DNA from: Halospeciosus flavus
GTDB lineage: Archaea; Halobacteriota; Halobacteria; Halobacteriales; Halobacteriaceae
Length of the DNA: 64,000 nucleotides
Assembly (NCBI RefSeq): GCF_029814175.1
Contig: NZ_CP122312.1
Span: 2,976,001 to 3,040,000 of the forward strand
Reading direction: 5' to 3'
The notes under the pieces are model-generated. The model worked only from the letters and a program-made list of their open reading frames with translations. It was not told the DNA's origin and made no database searches. The stretch's first letter is position 1. Each line of letters opens with the position of its first letter. A program made the translations under genes and the position numbers. Below are positions 1 through 7,651 of this stretch, in pieces.

Positions 1-338
1 TGGCCGTCCGCAACGACCTCGAACGCGTCGTCGCGGCCACGCCCCTCGACGTGAAGGTCATCGTCGAGGCCGGTCTGCTCACGGACGAGGAGAAACACGA
101 TGCCTGCGAACTCGCGCGGGAGGCCGGCGCGGAGATGGTGAAGACCTCCACGGGGTTCTCCGCGGGCGGCGCCGCGGTCGCGGACGTCGAGTTGATGAGC
201 GACTACCTCCCGGTGAAGGCCTCCGGCGGAATCGGCGACTACGAGACGGCGAAGGCGATGCTCGACGCCGGGGCCGAACGCATCGGCGCCTCCTCGGGCG
301 TCGAAATCGTCGAAGACTACCGGGAGAACTACGCCTAG
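1..338 (+). CDS. deoC: deoxyribose-phosphate aldolase, 3' part
   Basis: This is the C-terminal part of a class I aldolase that cleaves 2-deoxyribose-5-phosphate to glyceraldehyde-3-phosphate and acetaldehyde in cytosolic deoxynucleoside breakdown. The reading frame is open from base 3, so the gene begins before the window. The visible part has the VKTSTGF motif, whose lysine forms the Schiff base, followed by the glycine-rich phosphate-binding KASGGIG and the late RIGASSG motif, the usual order at the end of DeoC. The stop is TAG at 336-338. It converges on the next gene with only 6 bp between the two stops. The family is clear; the upstream context is not visible. Confidence 0.93.
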   Translation, partial: AVRNDLERVVAATPLDVKVIVEAGLLTDEEKHDACELAREAGAEMVKTSTGFSAGGAAVADVELMSDYLPVKASGGIGDYETAKAMLDAGAERIGASSGVEIVEDYRENYA

Positions 339-344
339 TCGAGA

Positions 345-1559
345 CTACCGAATCGCCACGACGCGCGGTTTCCCGTCCACGCTCGACACCCGGACGAAGA
401 CCCGACCCACCCCGGCTGCGACGGCGTGACCGGCGTAGTTCCCGAGTTCGACGCGCCACCGCTCCGGTCCGGAGAGGAGTTCACCGCCCGTGGGGTCCAG
501 TCCGGCGACGAGACCGAGATCTGCCGACTCGTGTCCGCTGTGGGCCTGTCCGGAGACGACCAGCGTCTCGCCGACGACGGCCGGCGAACAGCGGACGCTC
601 CCGCCGTCGGGTTGCCACGACCACGCGACCTCGCCCGTGGCGGCGTCGACGGCCTGCACGCTCCCGCCGCCGGTGTAGAGGTGCCGACCGTCGAAGGCCA
701 CCGCCTCGTCGAACGGCGTCACGTCGTCGTCCGCCTCCCAGACGAGACTGCCGTTCTGTCGGTCGAGCGCGCGGAGCGAGCGCTCCAGACCGCCGACGTA
801 GACGCGTCGGTCGCCGAGAACGGGCGGTCCCTCCATTCTCGCGTGGACGTTGCGCCACCAGAACTGCTCGCCGGTCGTGGTGAGACAGTGGACTTCGCCG
901 GTCGTGGTCGCCGCGACGACGACGCCGAGGTTCACGGCGAGGGGGACGCGCACCTCACCCGGAACCTCTCTGGTCCACTCGACGGTCCCGCTCGACAGGT
1001 CGACGGCACAAACCTCACCCCCGTCGACCGCGACGAAGGCGGTCTCCCGGTCGTTCGAGAAGGCCGGCGGCGTGGTCGGTCTGGCGGGGAGGGCGATTCG
1101 TCCGTTCTCGGTGCCGTCGTCGAGTGCGTACTGGACGAGTGCGGGGTCGTCGGTCGCTTCGGGCACGTAGACGGTGCCGTCGAGCACGGCGGGCGACACG
1201 CCCTCGGGGAGCGGGGCGCTCCACTGGACGGCACCTCCCTCGACGTCGAGGACCCGGAGGACGTCGTCCGCGACGAGGAGGTGGCCGTTCGCCACGAGGG
1301 GGCGGACGCCGGGACCGACGGCGAAGTCCGTCCGCCACTCGACCGTGCCGTCGGTCGGTCCGTCTTCGCCGAGGACGGCGGCGGTGTTCGCGTCGTCGTG
1401 GCGGGCCGTCGGCCACCCCGCGTCGAACCGGACACCTTCGGGGTAGTCACTCCGAGCGGGGTCGTCGCCGAACGCGGTACAGCCGGCCGAACCGACCGCC
1501 GCGCCGGTGCCCAGCGCGGCGAGGAACGAGCGTCTAGTTGGGGTGGAGGGCGAGGACAC
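345..1559 (-). CDS. PQQ-like beta-propeller lipoprotein (BamB-like fold)
   Basis: This is a predicted exported protein of about 404 residues. From the chosen GTG start (complement of 1557-1559) the N-terminus has a twin-arginine motif (TRRSFLAAL), a short hydrophobic stretch and a lipobox ending in Cys (GSAGC). That suggests Tat export and lipid anchoring on the cell surface. The rest is repeats of the PQQ/BamB propeller type, with recurring Val-Tyr-Val strands and A-x-D-x-x-[TS]-G-x-x-x-W turns such as ALDRQNGSLVW and AVDAATGEVAW. The open frame continues far upstream, but that part is Arg-rich and unlike a protein, so the GTG before the Tat motif is preferred. The ligand is unknown; the fold alone does not show that PQQ is bound. 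Confidence 0.82.
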   Translation of the reverse strand: MSSPSTPTRRSFLAALGTGAAVGSAGCTAFGDDPARSDYPEGVRFDAGWPTARHDDANTAAVLGEDGPTDGTVEWRTDFAVGPGVRPLVANGHLLVADDVLRVLDVEGGAVQWSAPLPEGVSPAVLDGTVYVPEATDDPALVQYALDDGTENGRIALPARPTTPPAFSNDRETAFVAVDGGEVCAVDLSSGTVEWTREVPGEVRVPLAVNLGVVVAATTTGEVHCLTTTGEQFWWRNVHARMEGPPVLGDRRVYVGGLERSLRALDRQNGSLVWEADDDVTPFDEAVAFDGRHLYTGGGSVQAVDAATGEVAWSWQPDGGSVRCSPAVVGETLVVSGQAHSGHESADLGLVAGLDPTGGELLSGPERWRVELGNYAGHAVAAGVGRVFVRVSSVDGKPRVVAIR

Positions 1560-1679
1560 GGGCGGCGATTCAGCGTACGTCCTAATGGGTCTTGGGTCGG
1601 CGAGTGCCTTTTTGCGCCCGGCGCCACAGACGAGACGTATGTACGCGCAGCGTCGCGGCCGCCTCCGGGGTGTGCGCCC

Positions 1680-2879
1680 GTGACAGAGCGGACGATTCCG
1701 TCGAGTCGCACCCGTCTCGGCTGGTGGGCGCTCACCGGGTCGTTGGCCGCCATCGTCGCGTTCACGGCCTTCAGCCTGCTCGGGACGTTCGTCTTCGGGT
1801 TGTTCCTCTACTACGGGATGCGGCCCATCGACCACCGCATCGAGGACGTCGTCGAGTCGTCGGACGCCGCCGCCCTCCTCACCGTCCTGCTCACGGCGCT
1901 CCCGTTCTTCCTCGTCGGCGGCTACCTCGTCGTGATGGCGCTCGGCGAACTCCTCCCGCACCTTCGGGCCTACCGGGAGTTCCTCGCGCCCTACGTGGAC
2001 ACCCACGCGCTGTTCACACACCCGTTCACGACCATCGTCGACATCGTCCGGGACCCGAGCAAGCAGGCCATCGAGAACCTCTTCCCCCTCGTCCTCGGCT
2101 ACCTCGGCGAACTCGCCAACGTCCTCACGAACTTCTTCGTCGCCGTCCTCTTCGCGTTCTACCTGCTGCGCGACGACCACCACATCGCGGCGTGGTTCCG
2201 CCACCTCGTCGGCGGCGGTGACGGGAGCGCGGCCTACGGCTACGCGACGGCCGTCGACCGCGACCTCGAAGCCGTCTACTTCAGCAACGTCCTACTGATC
2301 GCGCTCGTCGCCGGACTCGCGGTCGTCGTCTACCACGGCTACAACTACCTCGCGCCCGCGCCGGTGGCGATTCCGTTCCCGACGGTCCTCGCGCTCCTGA
2401 CGGGACTCACGAGCCTCATCCCGCTGGTCGTCGGGAAGGTGGTGTACGTCCCGCTCGTCGGCTACCTCGTGTGGGCCGCGACCCGGGCTGGCGAGACGCT
2501 CCTCGTCTTCCCGCTGGTGCTCCTCGTCGTCTGTTTCTTCGTCCTCGATCTCGTCCCGATGACGTTCCTCCTCCCCGAAATCGCCGGCCGGACGACCCAC
2601 GTCGGGTTGATGATGTTCGGCTACGTCGTCGGCGGCGTCGTCTTCGGGTGGTACGGCCTGTTCCTCGGACCGCTCGTCATCGTCCTCACGATTCAGGTCG
2701 TACGAATCGCCTTCCGCGAACTCCTCTACGGCGAACCGGTCTCCCCGGCCGTCCGCTCGGCGCCGGCCATCGGCTCGGACCCCGCGCCGGGCGCGCTCGC
2801 GCACCCCGACGAACGTGGAGAGGGCGGGAGCGGGGACGGCGCGGACGGTGGGAGTAGCGACGGGGACGACGAGAACTGA
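1680..2879 (+). CDS. AI-2E family transporter (PerM-like membrane protein)
   Basis: This is a polytopic membrane protein of 399 residues in the AI-2E exporter/PerM family. It shows the family layout: two early helices including the GTFVFGLFLYYGMRPI segment, a long extracytoplasmic or amphipathic region, then a cluster of helices with the YLLRDDHHI motif and the late FGWYGLFLGPL motif. The tail is Gly/Asp-rich and probably cytosolic. The GTG at 1680 is chosen because the frame before it does not look like protein and the family start follows directly. Members move diverse small molecules or ions, so autoinducer-2 export should not be assumed in an archaeon. A paralogue with the same motifs lies at 49187-50389 on the other strand. 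Confidence 0.85.
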   Translation: MTERTIPSSRTRLGWWALTGSLAAIVAFTAFSLLGTFVFGLFLYYGMRPIDHRIEDVVESSDAAALLTVLLTALPFFLVGGYLVVMALGELLPHLRAYREFLAPYVDTHALFTHPFTTIVDIVRDPSKQAIENLFPLVLGYLGELANVLTNFFVAVLFAFYLLRDDHHIAAWFRHLVGGGDGSAAYGYATAVDRDLEAVYFSNVLLIALVAGLAVVVYHGYNYLAPAPVAIPFPTVLALLTGLTSLIPLVVGKVVYVPLVGYLVWAATRAGETLLVFPLVLLVVCFFVLDLVPMTFLLPEIAGRTTHVGLMMFGYVVGGVVFGWYGLFLGPLVIVLTIQVVRIAFRELLYGEPVSPAVRSAPAIGSDPAPGALAHPDERGEGGSGDGADGGSSDGDDEN

Positions 2880-2936
2880 CACGGTGGGCGCGTTCCGTCG
2901 TGCTTTTGCCGACGCGCGCGTTAGTTCCGACGAACG

Positions 2937-4190
2937 ATGGCCCGGTACCACATCGAGACCTACGGTTGCACCTCGAACCGCGGCGAGAGCCGCGAGATCG
3001 AGCGACGCCTCCGCGACGCCGGCCACCACAAGGTCGAGGAGGCCGAGGCGGCGGACGTCGCCATCCTCAACACCTGCACCGTGGTCGAGAAGACGGAGCG
3101 CAACATGCTCCGCCGGGCCGAGGAACTCGACGACGAGACCGCGGACCTCATCGTCACTGGCTGTATGGCGCTCGCGCAGGGCGAGGAGTTCGCCAGCGCC
3201 GACGTCGACGCCCAGGTCCTCCACTGGGACGAGGTGCCCGAGGCGGTCACGAACGGCGAGTGCCCGACGACGACCCCCGACGCCGAACCCATCCTCGACG
3301 GCGTCATCGGCATCCTCCCCATCGCCCGCGGGTGTATGAGCAACTGCTCGTACTGCATCACGAAGCACGCGACCGGCCGCGTCGACTCCCCGCCGGTCGA
3401 GGAGAACGTCGAGAAGGCCCGCGCGCTCGTCCACGCCGGCGCGAAGGAAATCCGTATCACCGGCCAGGACACCGGCGTCTACGGCTGGGACAACGGCGAG
3501 CGGAAACTCCCCGAACTCTTAGAGCGCATCTGCACCGAAATCGAGGGCGACTTCCGCGTCCGCGTCGGGATGGCCAACCCCGGCGGTGTGCACGGCATCC
3601 GCGAGGAACTCGCGGACGTGTTCGCCGAGCAGGAGAAACTCTACAACTTCCTGCACGCGCCGGTCCAGTCCGGCAGCGACGAGGTGCTCGAGGAGATGCG
3701 CCGCCAGCACCGCGTCGAGCAGTACCTCGAAATCGTCGAGACGTTCGACGACTACCTCGACGAGTGGACCCTCTCGACGGACTTCATCGTCGGCTTCCCG
3801 ACCGAGACCGAACACGACCACGAGCAGTCGATGGCGCTCCTCCGCGAGACCCGCCCGGAGAAGATCAACGTCACGCGCTTCTCGAAGCGGCCCGGCACGG
3901 ACGCCGCGGACATGAAGGGCCTCGGCGGCCAGACGAAGAAGGACCGCTCGAAGAAGATGTCCGCGGCCAAGCGCGAAATCGTCGCCGAAGCCTACGACGA
4001 GATGGTCGGCCAGGAACGCTCGGTCCTCGTCGTCGAGGAGGGGACCGGTGACTCCGTGAAGTGCTACGACGAGGCCTACCGGCAGGTCATCGTCCAGGAC
4101 GCCTCCGAGCACGGCGTCGAACCCGGCGACTTCCTCGACGTCGAGATCACGGGCCACCAGACGATGTACGCCTTCGGCGAACCGCTCTAG
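2937..4190 (+). CDS. tRNA t6A37 methylthiotransferase, archaeal MtaB/CDKAL1 type
   Basis: This radical SAM enzyme of 417 residues should convert N6-threonylcarbamoyladenosine at tRNA position 37 to its 2-methylthio form. The N-terminal UPF0004 domain has its three iron-sulfur cysteines at 11, 47 and 76 (YGCTSN, NTCT, TGCM). The radical SAM cluster CxxxCxxC follows at 133-140 (CMSNCSYC). A C-terminal TRAM-like region (about 355-417) probably binds tRNA. The length fits the archaeal/eukaryotic e-MtaB group and not RimO. It starts with ATG 57 bp after the transporter stop, with a T-rich box near 2900. It ends 6 bp before the convergent GTPase gene. Confidence 0.92.
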   Translation: MARYHIETYGCTSNRGESREIERRLRDAGHHKVEEAEAADVAILNTCTVVEKTERNMLRRAEELDDETADLIVTGCMALAQGEEFASADVDAQVLHWDEVPEAVTNGECPTTTPDAEPILDGVIGILPIARGCMSNCSYCITKHATGRVDSPPVEENVEKARALVHAGAKEIRITGQDTGVYGWDNGERKLPELLERICTEIEGDFRVRVGMANPGGVHGIREELADVFAEQEKLYNFLHAPVQSGSDEVLEEMRRQHRVEQYLEIVETFDDYLDEWTLSTDFIVGFPTETEHDHEQSMALLRETRPEKINVTRFSKRPGTDAADMKGLGGQTKKDRSKKMSAAKREIVAEAYDEMVGQERSVLVVEEGTGDSVKCYDEAYRQVIVQDASEHGVEPGDFLDVEITGHQTMYAFGEPL

Positions 4191-4196
4191 TTCTCC

Positions 4197-5804
4197 TCAC
4201 TCCACGGGCGTCACGTCCGTCACCGTTCCGACGCCCTTGCTCGACCCCTCGCGGAAGACGAACCGTTGTCCCTCCTCGACGAGGTAGGGGCGGAACTTGA
4301 ACCGGATTTTGGTCGTTCCTTTGTCGCCCGGCAGGAGTTGGCCACCCTCGGGTTCGAAGCGGGCGGCCTCGCTCACGGTCTCCAAGTGGACGACCGGTTC
4401 GTAGCCGGCGTCGATGCGGGTCGGGTGGTTGAGTACCATCACCTCGGCCTCGAACTCCCGGACGGGGTCGGGGTCGGCGTCGCGCGGGAGGAGCACCATC
4501 CCGCGGTCGAGTTCCTCTTCTCGTACGCCTTTGAGTGCGATGCCGACGATACGGCCGGCCTCGGCCTCGTCGACGCGGTGGTAGTGCATCTCGATGGAGC
4601 GGACCTCCACGTCGCGGAACGACCCGTCGGGGAAGGGTCCGAGCAGGAGTTCGTCGCCCGTCGCGACCGTCCCCGACTTGATGGTCCCCGAGGCGACGGC
4701 GCCGACGCCGGCCACCTTGTACGAGCGGTCGACGTACATCCGGAAGTCGCCGCCCGCCGCGGCGGTCTTCGGCAGTCGCTCGAAGAGGGCGTCGAGGTCG
4801 TCGAACCCCTCCAGGGAGGTGGCGCTCGTCCGCAGGAGCGGGACGACCGTCTCGCTGATCTCCTCGACGGCGGCCTCGACGCCGTGACGCTCGACGAGCA
4901 AGGGGGAGCGCCCGACGTTGCGGAGGAGGCGCTCGACCTCGCGTTCGACTTCGAGGAGGCGTTCCTCGTCGACGAGGTCGGCCTTCGTGATGGCGACGAT
5001 GGTCGGGAGTTCGGTCGCGAGGAGGACCCCCAGGTGTTCGCGGGTCGTCTTCGTCGGGCCGTCGTCGGCCGCGACCGTGAGCAGGCCGTAGTCGAGTTTC
5101 TGGCCGACCAGGCCACGTATCGTGGTGCGGAGCCACGGTTCGTGGCCCACGGTGTCCACGAAAGAGACCACGCGGTCGGCCGCCTCGACGACGGCCGCGC
5201 GGTCGGACTTGCGCGAGGGGTCGTCGACGTGTAGGGGGTCGCCGTCCTCGTCGAAGCCGTACACGCCGTAGGAGAGGTCCGCCGAGAGACCACGTTCGAC
5301 CTCGTGGGGTTGGACGTCGAGGAACGACCGGGTGTCGCCGTCGCCGTCGTCGGCGCGGCCCGTGACCAGACTGCCCACGAGCGTGGACTTGCCGTGGTCG
5401 ACGTGGCCGGCGGTGCCGACGACGAGGTGGTCGTCGCTCTGGTCCAGGGCGGCGCCCTCGCGGATGGTCGCGACGCCGACGAGACCGTTCCCGTCGGTGC
5501 CCCAGGTCTGGACGTCGTCGATGTGCGCGCCCGCCTCCTCGGCGAGCAGCGAGAGCACGTCGAGCGATTCGGAGAAGGCGTCGGGTTCGATCCCGGCGAT
5601 CCCCCCGTCGTCCGTGACGCCGACGACGTAGAGGGCCTCGCCGTCACCGGAGAGGACGCGGTGACGGAGTTGGGCGACGAGGCTCTCGAGTCGTCCGTCG
5701 GCGAGGTGGACGTCGCGGGTCAGCCGTTCTTTGAACTCGACGTTACCACCCTCCTCCTCGCCGCGGTCGAGGGCGCGGTGGAGGGTCGCCCTGTCGACGC
5801 TCAT
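4197..5804 (-). CDS. GTPBP1/2-like translational GTPase
   Basis: This large GTP-binding protein (535 residues) belongs to the EF-Tu/EF1A-related GTPBP1 group. A haloarchaea-type N-terminal domain of about 120 residues precedes the G domain. G1 is AGHVDHGKST at about 132-141, G3 DTVGHE at 217-222 and G4 TKAD at 273-276. Two beta-barrel domains of the EF-Tu type II/III kind follow. Known relatives act in ribosome or mRNA surveillance; the substrate here is unknown. Its T-rich promoter box lies near 5832-5837, about 30 nt before the ATG, so the message is probably leaderless. It converges on the methylthiotransferase gene. It is not EF1A itself, because the N-terminal extension and the G3 form differ. 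Confidence 0.85.
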   Translation of the reverse strand: MSVDRATLHRALDRGEEEGGNVEFKERLTRDVHLADGRLESLVAQLRHRVLSGDGEALYVVGVTDDGGIAGIEPDAFSESLDVLSLLAEEAGAHIDDVQTWGTDGNGLVGVATIREGAALDQSDDHLVVGTAGHVDHGKSTLVGSLVTGRADDGDGDTRSFLDVQPHEVERGLSADLSYGVYGFDEDGDPLHVDDPSRKSDRAAVVEAADRVVSFVDTVGHEPWLRTTIRGLVGQKLDYGLLTVAADDGPTKTTREHLGVLLATELPTIVAITKADLVDEERLLEVEREVERLLRNVGRSPLLVERHGVEAAVEEISETVVPLLRTSATSLEGFDDLDALFERLPKTAAAGGDFRMYVDRSYKVAGVGAVASGTIKSGTVATGDELLLGPFPDGSFRDVEVRSIEMHYHRVDEAEAGRIVGIALKGVREEELDRGMVLLPRDADPDPVREFEAEVMVLNHPTRIDAGYEPVVHLETVSEAARFEPEGGQLLPGDKGTTKIRFKFRPYLVEEGQRFVFREGSSKGVGTVTDVTPVE

Positions 5805-5878
5805 ACCACCCTGTTAGGGAGTACCAGACAAAAACCCTTCTCCGCACCGTCAGGGAGTAGTATCTGACCGCCCAAGAC

Positions 5879-5887
5879 TTTATATTA
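5879..5887 (+). promoter_or_regulatory. TATA box for the small gene at 5913
   Basis: TTTATATTA sits centred about 30 nt before the ATG in an otherwise GC-rich region. It places the transcript start within a few bases of the start codon, the common haloarchaeal leaderless arrangement. This is inferred from sequence and spacing only. Confidence 0.7.
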
Positions 5888-5912
5888 GTACAGACTCAAT
5901 TGAAATAATACG

Positions 5913-6137
5913 ATGACCCAGGAACCGATGGTCGCCGAACTCCACCGTGGTCGCGTGAGTATCGAGTGTCACGAGGTCTCCGAGGCGGACAACGGCGTCT
6001 ACCTCGCGGACAGCGACGGCGAGACGATCGCCTACGTCCCCCTCGACATCCTCGAGTACGTCCACACGCCCCAGCACACCGACGGCGACATGCAGTCGCA
6101 GACGACGTCGCCGGAGAGTTCGCGGAAGACGAAGTGA
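5913..6137 (+). CDS. small conserved-looking haloarchaeal protein, function unknown
   Basis: This encodes an acidic soluble protein of 74 residues with no membrane segment and no cysteine. The first 50 residues look like a compact beta-rich domain (VAELHRGRVSIECHEV, then GVYLADSDGETIAYVPLDIL). The last 20 are Ser/Thr/Gln-rich and probably disordered. An unusually clear TATA box at the right distance supports real expression. It stands alone between the divergent GTPase gene and the aldo/keto reductase remnant. I do not recognise a named family. Confidence 0.72.
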   Translation: MTQEPMVAELHRGRVSIECHEVSEADNGVYLADSDGETIAYVPLDILEYVHTPQHTDGDMQSQTTSPESSRKTK

Positions 6138-6245
6138 CGCAGTTCCGGCCGTGACCGCGGCCGAAACCTCGACATTCTTCCGAGTCCCCGCCCGCCGACG
6201 AGGGACACCCCGACTTCCCGAAGCTATAGGACCACCCCTCGTCTC

Positions 6246-7216
6246 GTGGCGAGCGTGGAGTACACGACACTCGGCTCGACGGGAATGGAGGTCTCGAAGC
6301 TCTGTCTCGGCTGTATGAGCTTCGGGTCGGGTCACGACTGGATGCTCGACGAGGAGGGCGGTGCCGAACTCGTCGAGCGCGCTATCGACCTCGGTATCAA
6401 CTTCTTCGACACGGCGAACGTCTACTCCGACGGCGAGTCCGAGGAGATTCTCGGCGACGTCCTCGCCGGGTACGACCGCGACGAGCAGGTCGTCGCGACG
6501 AAGGTCCGCTTCGAAGTGGACGGGCAGCGTCAGTCGTCGGGGCTCTCGCGGAAGACCATCGAACAGGAGTTGGAGAACTCCCTCGACCGACTCGGGATGG
6601 ACACCATCGACCTCTACCAGATTCACCGGTGGGATTACGACACGCCCGTCGAGCAGACGCTCCGCGCACTCGACGACGCGGTCCGCCGCGGGAAGGTCCG
6701 CTACACGGGTGCGTCGTCGATGTGGGCTCACCAGTTCGCCGAGGCGCTCCACACGAGCGACCGGCTGGGGCTGGAGCGTTTCCAGACGATGCAGAACCTC
6801 TACAACCTCGCCTACCGCGAGGAAGAACGCGAGATGCTCCCCCTCTGCGAGAAGGAGGGAGTCGGGGTGATGCCGTGGTCGCCGATGGGCGCGGGCTACC
6901 TCACCCGCCCACACGAGGAGTTCGAGGCGACGACGCGCGGCGAACACGAGTCCGGCGTCGGGCGGCCGTACGAGGAGGGCGGCGGGAAGGAGGTGAACGA
7001 GCGCGTGCAGGAACTCGCCGCCGAGAAGGACCTCACGATGGCCCAGGTTTCGCTCGCGTGGCTCCTCCACAAGGAGTGGACGCGCCCATCGTCGGGACGT
7101 CGAGCGTCGAGCACCTGGAGGAGGCCGTCGAAGCGGTCGACGTCGACCTCACGGACTCCGAACTCGACTACCTGGAGGAACCGTACGAGCCAGTCCGCGT
7201 GTCGGGCCACGAGTAG
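6246..7216 (+). pseudogene. aldo/keto reductase, frameshifted near the 3' end
   Basis: This is a (beta/alpha)8 NAD(P)H-dependent oxidoreductase of the aldo/keto reductase superfamily. The catalytic tetrad is present: Asp and Tyr in FFDTANVYS, Lys in VATKV, His in QIHRWD. The frame is intact until about 7075 (SLAWLLHKEW). The homologous continuation (DAPIVGTSSVEHLEEAV to the end, stop TAG 7214-7216) is in another frame. A net loss of 1 or 4 bases at GAGTGGACGCG would explain it; if read as it stands, the C-terminal cofactor-binding helices are replaced by an Arg/Ser-rich tail. GTG at 6246 or, more like the family, GTG at 6255 is the start. A sequencing error is an alternative to true decay. 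Confidence 0.85.
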
Positions 7217-7325
7217 CCGTCGACACCGTCGCCGACGCCGTCGCGGACGTCGTGGCGGTCGCTGGCGCCGTCGCGTCGAGAGATAGAGAGAATCGGGTCA
7301 GCCGAGTCGGTCGAGTACGGTCGCC

Positions 7326-7517
7326 CTACTCGTCGTCTTCGTCGCCGCCCTTCATGGTCTGGAGCTGGTCGACCAGCGAAGAGGTGTCGTCGCCACCCGT
7401 GACCGAGACGTCGCCCTCGTGGTCGTTCTCGTGGACGTTGACGGCGTCGTCTTCGTCGTAGTCGGTGTCCCCCTCCTGGTTCTCTTGTTCGGATTCGTCG
7501 TAGCTACCGAAGCCCAT
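7326..7517 (-). CDS. DUF5786-like small acidic protein
   Basis: This is a very acidic protein of 63 residues starting MGFGSYDESEQENQ, an N-terminus I associate with a haloarchaea-restricted small family (DUF5786, from memory). The middle is Asp/Glu-rich and low in complexity, and the end (SSLVDQLQTMKGG) could form a short helix. The start is the ATG at 7515-7517, with a TATA-like GCATATGG near 7541-7548 about 28 nt upstream. It is divergent from the Dna2-like gene with 134 bp between them. Function is unknown. Confidence 0.78.
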   Translation of the reverse strand: MGFGSYDESEQENQEGDTDYDEDDAVNVHENDHEGDVSVTGGDDTSSLVDQLQTMKGGDEDDE

Positions 7518-7651
7518 AGTGGACAGTTGTGGGCCCGTCGCCATATGCCCGTTGGCTCGCACGGACCCGAGCGTGGCCGTCTCAGCCGTGGGTCGCGCCC
7601 ACACAGACGACGAGCGACAAGGTTTTTCGCCGCGCCACGCTACTCGAGGTC

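Noticed and set aside
1560..2204. Upstream extension of the PQQ lipoprotein frame
   Set aside because: It would place 215 Arg/Pro-rich residues before a Tat signal and overlap the transporter gene on the other strand.
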